Assembly (NCBI GenBank): GCA_030762935.1
Contig: CM060899.1
Span: 57,400,501 to 57,464,500 of the forward strand
Source of the DNA: Hymenopus coronatus
Lineage: Eukaryota; Arthropoda; Insecta; Mantodea; Hymenopodidae
Length of the DNA stretch: 64,000 nt
Direction of reading: 5' to 3'
Of this stretch, positions 13,701-27,830 are shown piece after piece. The notes below the pieces were generated by a model. That model was given only the letters and a program-made list of their open reading frames with translations. It ran no database searches and was not told the DNA's origin. Each line of letters opens with the position of its first letter. Position 1 is the first letter of the stretch. Made by a program: the position numbers and the translations under genes.

Positions 13701-16700
13701 TTTATTTTAAGAATATGAGTTTATCAACGTTCAACATGTATGGGATACCAACACTTCTCACATAACTTACTATGGACTCCTGGGCGGAGGACTGGTGTGG
13801 TGGAAGTATAGGGACTGCCAGGAGTATATGGCCGAGCCACCAGGGACCCTGCCACCTGGTACCCACCCGTTTCATAGTAGTAAGTTGTGGGCAATGTATA
13901 CGTTGGGAGAGTCGATGTGGTTCGCTCCGTTGTGGCCTGGGTCGATGCAGGAGCTGTAACAATTATAAATTTGTATGAATTACCACTGCAGCCTTCTGTT
14001 TCAATAAATTTATATCTTCTGATTTGTTTTCAGATCAGTATAAGTTCTTCTTGCTGCTATTAAGACATGATTATAATTATTCCAACAACACAAAGTTAAC
14101 AATCTCCAACCGTTTAAAAAATACACTAAACATTCCTAAATACAATCCAGAAAATGACAATTATGTTCAAGTACACCAACCTCAGACACTCTGAATTTTA
14201 ATTATAAACAATAACCAAGATATCACATGAAAGCCTCCACACCAATGCTTGCGTTCTTCACAAAAATGTTGCTTATGTTGGAATATCTTTTTTGATCGTG
14301 TACAGCAAACAATTTTTTTTTAATTTTTAGCTTAATGCCCTTTAACCTGGTTGGTCATATCGGATGATAAATGAAATCAGTGAAATGATGCTCAAATGAT
14401 CCTAGCGCTCATGGAGCTTAAAGTTTCTCAACATTCTCTTCTTAGGATAAGGAAAAACTCTAAAAATAGCCTTATAAAGAGGTAACCCACACTAAGCGAG
14501 ATTCGTACTTGCAACCTCTTGAATATGAAGCAGACACCTACCACCACGCTACCGATGCAAGCACAAAAATTTTATGATATGAATTAATACATACAAAGTA
14601 AAACCCCACTTTTACGTCCATTCCTTAGATAGTTTTCCACTAGTCCCATCTTTTATCTTACATCAATAATTCATAGTGTTCCTGCCATTAATAACTTTTA
14701 AACTTGATTTCCCACCATTTATATTCTTACTCCTTCGCCAACATTGATGTTTGATGAAGATGAATGATAAGAAGCACTTTAAGCTGACTTCTCCCCCACA
14801 GATCCAGACTCCATTCCCGACTGGGGTGGAAAATTTTCTTCAAACATAATTCTATGGCATTTGGTCAGAATATGTAGACTCCAAAACTGGCCTTTTTGTG
14901 TTAAGACAGTAGTGATATAAAAGAAACAATCCGCTGCCATTTGGTGATGCACTGGAGTTATTATGTACTGACCAAATGCCACAGAATTAACCCCCAACCC
15001 CTAGAGAGCCTGGCAGTATGTGTGTGAGAGTGAAGAGTGCGAAAGTGAAGAATGCATGAGTGAGAGTGAGTGCATGTTTTTAATGGTATAAAATGATTAA
15101 CCTAATGCCAATAACTTATGAAATATTTCACAAGTCAAAGCCCCTGATATGAACATAGAAGTTAAAGGGGACTATACAATGAAACAATAAAAAGCACTTT
15201 CACAAACCTTGCATTAACTGCACATTGCTCTTCTTAGATACAGGGTCAGTTACCTTTGCATTAGTACAGGTGAAGTTGCTTTCTTTTGTGCATGTGATTT
15301 ACTGCATTCTAATGTTATACATATGCACATATCATGTATGAAGACATTCTTATAATTATCATTATACATTATTATTAATGCTACATAAATAGAATGCTTA
15401 ACATGCATGCTTGCAACAGTGGCACGAACTACAGCACTGTCTTATTCAGTCATAGGAAATGTGAGCCAGTGACTTAAATGAACTGCAAATTTAAATGTTA
15501 TGAGAATGGATTGTTTTTTTTTTTTCAGTATATTGGCATGTCAAAACAAATGGTAAGCACAGATATGATTTATACCTGAAAGTAGGTAACTTTCACAGCA
15601 ATCTGAGAACAGACAGAAAAGTATGAATGGCAGAATAATTATTATACCTTACAAAAGAAATATGGAGGTGAAATGTGTGAAGTGCAAGAAATGGCTATAC
15701 ATAAACTTATGCACAATATATATAAAAAAGAATGATTTGTTTAACACATATACTGAGTTGTTGCCAGGGAGAAACAGCCTAAAATCAACTGTTCAATACT
15801 GAAAAGGCTTGGAGTGATTTTGTAGTAACCTCAATTTTATTCAATGGACTGTACTTCTCAACACACAAATTCTCCCATGCACTTACATTTTTCATCAAGT
15901 TAACATTTTAACATTTTAATTGACTCTCTTACCAAATTTGTTTTGATTCCAATAGTTAGCAATGCATTAGTACACAATCCACCTAGTAGCAGTAACCATA
16001 ACAGTGTAAATAAACAACATCAAAAACCAGACCAAAACTGAGACCAAAAAGAAATTTATGTTGATAATGCAATATATGTATTGCGAAACTAGTCCAAGGC
16101 AAGGATTCCAAAAGGTAAGCGAAGATTTGTTGCAACTATTATTTTTATATTAACATTTGTGTTATTACTTCACTGTTACTAGCTTCTTTTTACATTTTAA
16201 CATTTTATATTTTGAGAAGCTGTTGTTTCATAATGCTTTGAAAAAAGCTTATCTCCCAAAATTTTCTTTTTATTGCATGCCATCATTCAATCAACATGAC
16301 ATGTTTCACCAAACACACCCTCAAATTATATTTATGCTAATTTAAACATTAGGGTGGAACAGTAAGTAATAAATAATTTATTTCCTGCAACAACTGGGAT
16401 GATAGTTTACAAATGTATAGTTTGAACCTCATGCTACAGATGTAATGACAGAAGCCAGAACTACAGTGCAAAGGTGTACACGCCATTGTGAAAACCAATG
16501 AAGTACAATTCATTTTTTGCAGAAAAAAGGATAAAACCTAAGTGAATTATGCAGAAAATGTTGGGTTTATATGAGAAAGACTGGAGCATAGCAATATAGG
16601 TGGTGCATAAATTGTATGTTTTGACAAGATCTACATTTTTTGTGCAGTAAATTTTTTCTATCTTTTACGGTTTAGGAGTTAAACAAAATTCAGTAAAATT

Positions 16701-19700
16701 CATCCAGAGAGGTCTTCAGAGGCTATTCCCAGAAAATTCAAGGTATACATTTTATTTGTTATATAAATATCTTTAATACACAGTATTTTAATCAAAATCA
16801 GTATAGACCTTTTTGAGAAAATCAAAATTTTGGACATTTTTTCCATGTAAAGTGTAATTTGGAGTGGGGGGATTTTTCTCAAAATTTTTGTGTCACGTCC
16901 CTAGAAGATATAGAACTTAAATACTAAGTTTGGTACCAGACCGACTTTTCGTTTTTGAGTTATGGTGTTCACAGACACCCACACGCATGCACCTTTTTCT
17001 AAAAATGTATTTTTATTTCTGAATACAGGGGACTGTAAAACAGGTATTTCCAATGAAATCTTGACATTGAATTTTTGGGTGGAATACAATTCCTTCTCTA
17101 TCCTCTATCCACATACGGGCTACAGAAACTAAAAAGATTACACCTATACATACCTGGTGATGCCCTGTGTGAAGTCTGAATATAAACACTTGTAGCTGTT
17201 TGGGGTGTGGATGGCTGGGGAGGTTGCACTGATGAGGGCTGCTGCTGGAGCATTGGAAGGGTCACCTCAGATACTGGAGACTGTGGCAGAACTTTCGCTA
17301 CTGGTATGGTGCCAACTGTAGTGGGAACAGGTCTAATGTTGGCTACAGTGCTGGAGCTCACAGTTGTGGTCGTTGTGTAAGCAACTGAAGCAAGAGCAAA
17401 ATAAATATACTGTACTGAGTGAAACGAAAAAATTCAAATCCAAGGACCATCACATCCCTATTTCATTGTTTATTTTTTTCACCTAGGACATAAGTTATAA
17501 GAGTTTTAAATTTTCATTTAATGCGGATACCACATATGTTGTTTCTACACTATACATAGTACTGCCTAAGTTCTGGCAGTACTTCCAATGCATATATTAC
17601 TAAACAAAACTAAACAAATCCATTAATATACATATATTCTGAAGGAACACAAAAAGTGCTACAAAATAAACATTCTCTCATTTAAAATGATTTCCATGTG
17701 TGGTAACATAGTGGCGAAGATGTTGAGGCCACTCATCAATAACTGCACGAATCATATCCAGTGGAATTTTCAAGGCAGCTGATGTGATTGATTTTTTTTT
17801 AACATCTCAATATTGCGCTGCCTCTTTTGATATGCTACTGTTTAGAGCTTCTGCCACAGAGAATAATTCTATGAATTGAGGTCTGGACTTCTACTAGGCC
17901 AGTCACCAGCAGCGATGAACCATAGGACACTGGTTGCCAACCATTGCTGCGTGGTTTTGCTTTGTGTTTTTGCCCTCCCCATATGTTAACAAAGCTTGGG
18001 ATCAAACCTGACATATCTCCTTTAATTTTTCAGTTAGCCAATGCCTTGTGTATCTTTTATATGCATTAACATGTAGATCATCCTCAAACAAACAAAAATA
18101 CAAATAAAAAAAAAATGTAAAAAAAAAAAAAAAATAAATGTGACTTTGTGAAGAGATATTCATTTCACAAGACAAAATTGTTTGTTTATGCAAAGGATTG
18201 CGTTGAATCCTTGCATGAACAGTGTTCACAACTTCTTTTGTACATACACCTAGGACAGCCAGATCTGATGCAATTAACAGTTGCACCTGTTTCTTTAAAC
18301 CATGCAATTGTCTGAAACACAAACCAGGAGGTTTCAGTGTCAAAAAATGTCCTTAGTTCGCTTTCCATAACAAAATAACGTCAATACACGAATATAATTT
18401 TCATACACTCCCCACTCCTCCTTTCTCGCTTGCCTGTTACTAGCACACTGCAAGCCAGTTACTCACGAGAAGTAAAGGTGACCTTGTGGACTATATACAG
18501 CATTGCCACATTTCTTCACTCACAATTTCCATACCAGCGTGTTTAAATTTTACGACAGAGCTTATGGCAGTACTGTGTACATGTACTAGGAGTATTAATA
18601 AGATCTTGCCACTCTATAGTTTGAGAGTAGGATGTTTGCTTCACATTTAAGAGATCCCAAGTTCTAATCTATTTTACGGTGAGATAACCAGATAAGGGTT
18701 TTCAGGGCTTTCCCTTATTCTGAGAAAGACAAATGTTGAGTTCTATGGATCCCAGGCTCATTTGATCATCATTTCACTGATTTCATTCAGTGTCCAATAT
18801 CTCTATGCAACTATGCTAAAGAGCTGTTTGTTTTGGCAGTTTTTATGCTATTGTGTCCATTCTGTGAGTTATCAGTTGTTTATAAATTTGTAAGAAATGG
18901 ATATAGATACTCTAAGTGTTCTCGGGCTTCAAGCCAGGTGAGGTTATGTGGAGCCATAAATGTTTTGGGAGCATTCATCTCTCCTCTCATCAGGATTATG
19001 AATGAGTTTATCAGGTAAAACTCGCATGCCGCAGTGACACGGACCTAGTAGAAAACTCGCCTACTCTGGCTGCTGCTTGGATTCCCTTTATCTTTGTTTT
19101 CTGAGCAGCAATCCAAAGTTGACAAATTCCCATATGAGGAAAGTATAAGTATTTTAAAACTGAAACCAATAACAATAAATATCTCAAAAACGGTCAACTC
19201 CACAAAAAAATGTGTATAACCTAAATTGTACGTTTTAACGAATTTACCAGTTAAGGTAAATTCCGGCAAATTCATCCAGAATAAAGATGTCTTCAGAAGC
19301 TATTCGCCGAAAATTCAAGATATACATTTTATTTGTCATGCAAATATCTCTAATATATGATATTATAATCAACATCGTTAGAGCCATTTTTGAGAAAATA
19401 AAAAATTTTGAAAAACTGTTCAAAGTAAAGTGTAGTTGGTGTGGGAGGATTTCCTTGGAAATCTTCATGTCATATCCTTTGAAGATACCAAGTTTGGTAT
19501 TTAGCAGATTTTTCATTTATGAGGCCACACGTGCGATGGTATACACATAACCTATGAAACAATGATTTCAGATCTGTAATTAGAGGCACATCAGGCAGAC
19601 ACTAGGTAAAAACATGGGAAAAGTACTTTATAAGTTACCTAAAGAAAAAAACTAATCAACAATACTGATCTAACTATGAAAGCAATTAAGAGGTACTTAT

Positions 19701-22700
19701 AATTATTATATTAGACAAATTCATAAAATGTGGACTGTTTCATGGATGAAATAAACTGAAATAGCACTTAAACCTAAAGCTTATAAAAACATACCTGTTC
19801 TGGTATTGCCTGTGGAAATGGCAATTGCAGTCTGCATGTTGTGCAATGACTGCGGCAGTTTACCTGCTACCGAGCTTACTGGTACTTGTGTCAGCTGTAT
19901 TGAAGGTCCATGTGCTGGCTGAGTTATCACCTGCAAATGATTCCACCACATCAATTAATTTTAATTCATTACACAAATATATGGTTTATCTCAAAAAATA
20001 AGTTTTGGGATAAAAGAATTTTTTTGTTTCATTTTAAAACATTAGAAATCTGATACAAATACTAATTAGAACACATGCATTGGCATTGATTTCTTTTTGA
20101 GAAACGCAATATAGCTTTTTAAAACATAAAGTATTTCCAATTAAATTTGAGTTACTTAATTTGTATCAGTGTGTTGTCTGAATGTGTTCAAATTTTCATA
20201 TAGCTACTAAATAAATGTAGTCATTAAATTATAAGGTAACCCCTCTTATATCCTCTCTCCAATGCGCGAGAGAAGGCATACTAGAGTCCTTACCGTAAAT
20301 AAATGCTGAAAATATTGACCATCTGCTCCCAAACAGGCTGTATAACAAATTAAAGATGTTCTCACTCATCCACCTAAGCTCAGTAGCAGAAATCCCTGTG
20401 TAATCTATAGAAACTTAATGATAACATCATTAAAGAAATCACAAGGATTCCTGCTGCTAAACTTACACAAGTGAGCGAGAATATTTTTGCAAATTGTGCT
20501 GCCTGTATGTGAGCAGTAGGTCAACATTTCCATAATTTATCTTAAAACACTTATTTTAGTGCACTTTTACTAGCACCACTTTCGCAGATATCTTGTGCAG
20601 CGGAGAGAGGCCATGACAGGGGTTACCTTATAATTTAACAACCCTATATGAATACAATGGATGCAGAAAAACAGTGTGTAGAAAATTTAGATTAGAAAGA
20701 CATTACCAAAATAAATAATTTGAGGATAGGAACAAGAGGTCGCAGCAGTTTTTTTACTGCCCTACAAATATCAACATTAGATCTTGTCTAGTTAGTGTCT
20801 TTGATTCTGAAACCTGTTTGCATTGTGTCAGATGTAAACGGTCTTGTGCAGTACTAGTTACTACCGTAAATGTAAATGGCATGTTATTTATGGACGCTCT
20901 TTAACCACTGTGGTTCTCAGCGTCCCATTCTAAATTGAGCATGAAAGACCACTTAATTTTCCTCAGAAGCCTCTTTATCAGGCTTGAGGTTCTTTTACAT
21001 GCCATAAATCAACGACACAGGACCAATAGCTTTACTTCCCTTCCGAAGGAAGCCATACTAAGGATTTTTATACCCGAAAAAATCCATCATCCTCCGCCAG
21101 GTTTGAGCTGTGATCCAATCTTAGCATCAGACATGATGTACACAAAGCATTTTGTATCCTTCTGCATTAACCTTGAATTTGAGTAAACAAAAAAATAATA
21201 GCCGCATGGACTCCTGTTTCCAGTTTATAATGCAATATAACTGTGCACTATTTCAATTAATAATAATAGTAATATAGTAACAAATGCCAAAATAAAAACA
21301 GAGTTAAAATTAAATAAATAATAAAATAAAAATCAACTTTAATCTGTAGCTGCATCACTATCAGGCAAAGATGTAAATTCTGGATCCCCATCACTCCATA
21401 TCCTCTCTGTCAATAATTATACTCACTTTATTGCTCTTCACAAATCTAAATCCAATTTCTAGTAACAATTTATGAAAGTGGCTCACTTAAAAGAAGGATC
21501 TTTTTTTGACCGAATTTAAGACTTTGTCTAATGTTACTGTGTCTATTAAAGAAAAACTGTTGCACTTTCCAATGAACATTTTGTAAGGTCATCTGCATTT
21601 CTATTTCTGGCTTAAGACTGTTTCAATACTCTTTACAAGTATGCTCCACACAGAAATGCCAGTAGGTTTAACAATAGCTAAATTCTCCTGTATTAATTTG
21701 TTAAAAACATTCAACATAATTAGTTTCCTGCTACTTTTAATGACTTCCTTTTAAAATGCTTCTCTAACTGACCTTTATTGTCATACTCCAAGTTAACAGC
21801 ACTATTATGTTCTCTATATTGTACCTAGGTAGAAAAGGTATTGCTTTCTACCCATAATTTGATACCAACATTTCCCTGGAAATACATGTTTTAGGGTCCT
21901 CTGAATAATGAAGTTATTGTGTGTGTGCAAGCATGGACAACATAAATCAAAAACGAAAAGCCAGTTAAATACTAAACTTGATAATTAAATTCAGCATCTT
22001 TCAAGAATGCGACACAAAGATTTTTCAAGAAAATCTCCCCATTCCAAACTACTCTTTACATGAAACAATTGTACATTTTCACAAAAATGACTAACAATTC
22101 TGATTCAAATACTGTATATTAAAGATATTTACACAACAAAATGAATGTCATGAATTTTCTGGGAATAGCCTCGTCATTCTAAATGATTTTTGCATAACTG
22201 GTAAACTGGAAGAAAAAAGATAAAAATTTACTACACAAAAACCTACAAAATAATTTAGAAAATAGTGGCTTAGGTGATATCTGGAGAAAATTATACATTA
22301 GATAGTTTTTTGGAAGGGGACCAGAAAATGATTTCAGGAAATATAGAGATTCAAAAATTATTCAGCCAATTATCGAGAGGTCACTTGTCTTCTATGATAG
22401 ATATGTAATTTATTTCATCTTTTCAGTTACAAACTTCATAATTACTTTCCTGGAGTTGCTGAATTTGATATCACATGCAGTTACCCTGGTTATATATGTA
22501 TATATATATTTTTACAACCTCATCAGTTTTACTTTTAAGATACTCTCTTTGTTTGGAAATTTTCCTCCCCCATTTCTCTCTCACTTTCCCTGTATAATTA
22601 CCTAGTTGTTTTAGACATTCTTTCTTATTGTTTCCAAAAAGTTTTAAGTACTGTATCTCTGACAGTAACTTTTCCTAATTTTTGTTCCTTTGCACTCTAT

Positions 22701-25700
22701 TATACAATATAAATTGTTATCTACATTGCCACATAGTGGGTATAAATCTTTATCTACTTTTAGACCTTTTAGTAACATTGTTCCTGTTCTTGCCCATGCC
22801 AGACTCTCTCTTTTCATTTTTCCACAAACATCAATGTATTTTTCTCTTCCCCATACTCTCTTAGTATTCCTATACAATATTAAAGTTCTCTTTTCCTTAA
22901 GCTACCTATTATTTCTTGTTTTCCTATATCGTCTATCCTCATTTTCACTTTATTCCATATTGTCTTCTATGTTTCAATGAAAGATATCTGGGAAAGAGAG
23001 AGAGGTATAAAGATAAAACAAATAATGAAGAAAGATTGGAGGCTGAGATATCAACATAACAGAGTGAGTTTCCCTTTTGTGGGGGAAAAAGAAGATGTAG
23101 AACATATAAAGTCTTTGAATGCAAGGATACTGAGATATGAAGAAAATGCATTTTCTCAAAAATTTTAGAGGAAAACTAATACAAATAAAATTATAGATAA
23201 GAAAGTTAAAATAAATGGATATGGAGTATTAAAAGGGAAAAGGAGCAGTATTTTACACATAAGAACTTAGAAGTATTACAATGGACTGCTCAGTGTAATA
23301 CTGGCCTGGGCCAAACACCAGCGGGCAGTTCAATTTGTATTGATTTAGTGCTTCAATAAAAATATTATTATAAACTTTTTTACTTTCTCTACAGTCCACA
23401 TAGTACATAGTATGTAGATAAAGGTATTGCACTCCACCCAAAAACTTGATACCGAGATTTCACTGAAAATACACATTTTATGGTCCTCTGTATAAAAAAT
23501 ATCATTTTTTAGAAAAAGGTCTGTGTCCATGAAAATCACTCCAAAACCAAAAGACTGTAAAATACCAACCTTGGTATTTAAGTTTAGTATCTTCCAAGGA
23601 TGCAACACAAAGATTTTGAGGAAAAACCACCCCCCCCCCAAACTACTGTTTACATTGAAAAAATTTTGAACATTTTTATTTTCTCACAAATGACTAATGA
23701 TTTTGATTAAAATACTCTATATTCAACATATTTACATGACAAATAAAATGTATATCTTGAACCTTCTGGGAATAGACTCTGAAGACCTCTTTATTCTGGA
23801 TGAATTTTGCTGAAATTTGAATAACTAATAAACTGTAAGAGAGAGACAAAACCTTACTACCCAAAAAATGTAGATCTCATTAAAACACACAATTTATAGC
23901 CTATACATTTTTTTTATGTAGGTGACCATTTTTGAGATAGTCCTTGTTATTGGTTTCAGTTTTAAAATACCTAAAATTTTTCTCATACGTGAATTTATAA
24001 ATTCTTAGCCATGCAAAAAACAGATTTCAAGCACATAGCAACCAGCTTTTAAAAGATTTGACTATCACTTTAGCCTTGTGTATTCCTTATTTCCCCTTTA
24101 CCTACAAGAAAGCAAGTAATAAGACCATTTCTGCTAATGTTTATCTCAATTATCATAAAGTAAATAGAAGAATAAGTTTTTTAATAATAATTTGTTACAT
24201 ATATGTAGAGAAAGTCATGTGAATGGAACACGTCAGATTTTTTTCTTTCCCTCTTTGTTGAGCAGCATTTAACAGTGGCAATTTGTATTTCTGAAAAGTT
24301 TAAGGTTTATATGCTCTCATTTATGTGAATATAATACTTTAAAGATATGTAAATTTAAAGAGCAAACTTTTATTAGTGGGTAACAAAGCATACATATGAT
24401 TAATTAAAATTCCTTCAGTTCAGTTTTCAAATCTGTTCAACATTCAATAATAAGCTAGAATTTTAAGCAAAATACAGAATACTAACATGCACAATAATTG
24501 TTTCATAACCTGAATTTATGCATGCTAGATAATACAGTTGATTGTTCCAGTAAACTGCGATTGCAACAAAATGAGCACTGCCACTTAAACTCTGAATTTA
24601 AACAACATGCTTCCTACTCTGCCTGCAACACAATGCTTTGTAAATAAGAATGTCTTTTGTGCTTTTATTGTACTTGATACTGCTTCTAATTTCTGCTTGA
24701 TAGCTGTCCACCAATCACTTGTTATACGAGCTATGTTTCAAGCAGCACTCATTCCTCCCCTTCTTTTTTTGTGGCTTAACGTCCTTTAACCTGGTTGATC
24801 ATATTGGTCGATGAATGAAATTGGTGAAATTATGCTCAAATGATCTCGGGGTCCATGGAGCTTAATTTTACTCGACATTCATCTTCTCAGGATAAGGGAA
24901 AACCCCAACAAAAAAAATCTTATCCGGATAACTCACCCTCAGTGAGATTCCAACTCATGACCTTTTGAATGTGAGGCAGACATGCTACCACCACAATACC
25001 CAGGCGGGCCTCCCCTTCTTGTTTGTCATTTACAACATATAAGCATTCCTCTAACACAGTGGCAGAACACTGTTATACTTAACCATGTACAGAAGAGTTG
25101 ACTGGATATTTAGGGAAGAAAGGGCTTGCTTATTTTAAAACATACAAAGATGCTGTCCCATATATAATTTATTATCAAATTCTGCTTCCTCCATGCTACA
25201 AAAGCATACTAAACAGCATAAGGATAATTATGCTCTTCTGTCTTAATAGTGAAAAACTGGAGGAAATGCATTGCAACACAACTGGAACATCCTCCTTACA
25301 GTCCAGATTTGTCACGCTGTGACTACCATTTGTTTGGGCCACTGAAAGACGAACTGGATGGAAAGCAAACTGATGACAATGCAGCAGTAGAGGAGTAAGT
25401 ACGCAACTGGTTGCACACAGGTTCCTCTTCTTTCTTCAGGATAGTATCAAAAAGTTGCCAACTTAATGGCAAACATGTATGTGAAATTTGAGAGACCATG
25501 CAAGGAAAATGAGGCGATTGATTCAATAAAATTGTAAAAAAATAATGTATTTATTTTTATTCACCCTTATATTGTGTTTTTCCTTTTAATTTCTGTAACG
25601 TGAAATCATTCAGCATTGTGCCCAAGAGATTTATTCTACTTGCTTTGCTCCTAAGCTACTTCAGCAAAAGCACATGCCTTTAAGAGTTCTAGTCCTAAGA

Positions 25701-27793
25701 TCAACCACCATAATGGATGATACCCACAGTTGAATGGGAATTGATAATAGAAGCACGTAGCTTTAGAAACATGTCTTCCATTTAACGAGTAGTAAGTGAT
25801 GTAGTGTTACAAAAATCAACCCATTAATTAAATTCAATGATTAGAACACATTACACACATTGTAATTTTAATTAAACTTTCTGAAATGTTGCCAGATTGC
25901 TGGCCTGAGCCCTTGTCCAGGACCAATAAAATGATTTTTGGTTGGAAAAAAAACAGCCACAGATGAAGGGTTGAGAACCATAGTGGGCCAAGCACCATTT
26001 TTTAAAAATGGAGAAATAGAAGGTCAATGTTTTTTCAATATCATAATTTATTGAACCAAGTTACACATAATAAATGCCACAGCAATCTAGAATGCATTTT
26101 CTATCTTATATTAGTACAACATTATTGTGGCTGCATGCAAAATTAGGTTTTACAGTTATTTATTGGGAGCTGTTTTCCTTTGCTGGCATTTGACTCAGCC
26201 TAAAGAACTGGGCCATTTCCATACACCTAATCAATGTCCTGCTGATCATCATTATTGACTTGCACACACAAATGCTTGTAAAAATCATGATTCACTGGAG
26301 GAATAAATGGTAGCATGGACATAAGATCATCATATGCGGCAGCGTGATTTGCTGCATGGATTTGGACCACTCTGACTAACAGAATTTGTAGTTTCATTTA
26401 AACCGATATTTTGATGCTCTACTGTTTGTAAATGGGAAATGCTGGACATGGCCCAATTATATGATATATAACTGCAATATAAGATGTATAAGCATAAAGT
26501 ATACAGACAGATGGCAACAGCTCAGTTTTGACCTCACATGGAGATGGCCCACTATGGTTCTCAGCTCTTCAGATGCTTTTTTCTAATTGTTTACATTTTA
26601 ATTACCTGAAATGTTCTTTAGCTCCAAATGTTTCTCCTATGTTATTAGTTTGAGTGGCTCATAACTGTCACTATCTACTCAAATTCTTCCCAATAAAGCA
26701 TTAAACTTGTTTCTTTTTAGTAGAAAGTGCGCTAGTTGTATGAATAATGAGGCAACCACTTATGGCAAACTGCTCTTTCACTCTACATATTTGTAGCTCA
26801 TTCAATGAACATACCTTTGGACCTATATTCTGGTGTGGCTTGGCAGGCTGGCTATGTTGAGTTGGAGACTTGAGGGTGAGGCCTGGACCAGTATTTGAGA
26901 CCACAACAGGATGTAATGATACAACACCAGGAGTCAACGTTGATGTTACCGTAAGGCGAGCTGGAGTCGCAAGCACTGTCGTGCCTTGGTGACCTGGACT
27001 TGGTGATATGGCTGACGTGGAAGAAACAGCATGGCGCGTACTGGCAGGAGAGATGGCACTAGTAGTAGATACTGCGAGTCGGGTTTGCTGAACTTGAGCA
27101 CTCACTGAGCTCACAGGTACTGCAATCCGTGCTGGCGTTGCAATCACTGGGGATGATGCTGAAACAGCCTGTAATCTTGTTGTCTGACCTTGCCCCACTG
27201 GAACGCTTGTGATTCTTGTTGGACCTGTCGTCAACAGAGCGCCTGTTGAACCTGGTAATGTTGTAAGACGTGCTGAACTTGCAATTATTCCTGTAGAGCT
27301 TGCCGTATTGGAACTGCTTCCTGTAGCTGCAGCAAGCCGTGTTGCTGCTGCTGCGTTGGCAGTGGTGGCAATGCGAGCGGAAGTTGCCAGCACTGGTCGC
27401 ACTGCAGCACCTTGCGTTGCAGTGAGCCTTGCAGGTGTAGCAAGCACCGTAGAGCTCCCAACGCTCAGGTGATGCCCTGCAGTTTGTGTAGCAATCAATG
27501 TTGTACCTGAAGTTGTCACTGGGCCACTGTATGTTATTGGAGAGGTTTGGGTGCGCGCCACAGTTGATGACACATTAGTCTTGAAGAAACTCTGAGTCAA
27601 CAAAGAGAGAGAGAGTCCACAATATAAGCATTTTATTGCATTCATATTCAAGAGAATTCATAAGTATTTTCAAAACAGAAATTAATCATCCTTTTTTAAC
27701 AGAATTTAGAAATAGTCACACATAAGCAAACTTACTAAAATAGGTTAACCCATTGACATGCCATTTTTATTGATTAATTTGTGCTCAGAAATA

Positions 27794-27830
<37 letters not shown>

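Noticed and set aside
13702..13962. Minus-strand open frame across exon 9 (His/Arg/Pro-rich)
   Set aside because: Same strand as exon 9 but its phase is incompatible with exons 8 and 10. The Tyr/Thr/Pro frame joins cleanly.
27209..27472. Plus-strand Val/Ala-rich open frame of 87 codons
   Set aside because: Shadow of the repetitive exon 6 on the opposite strand.
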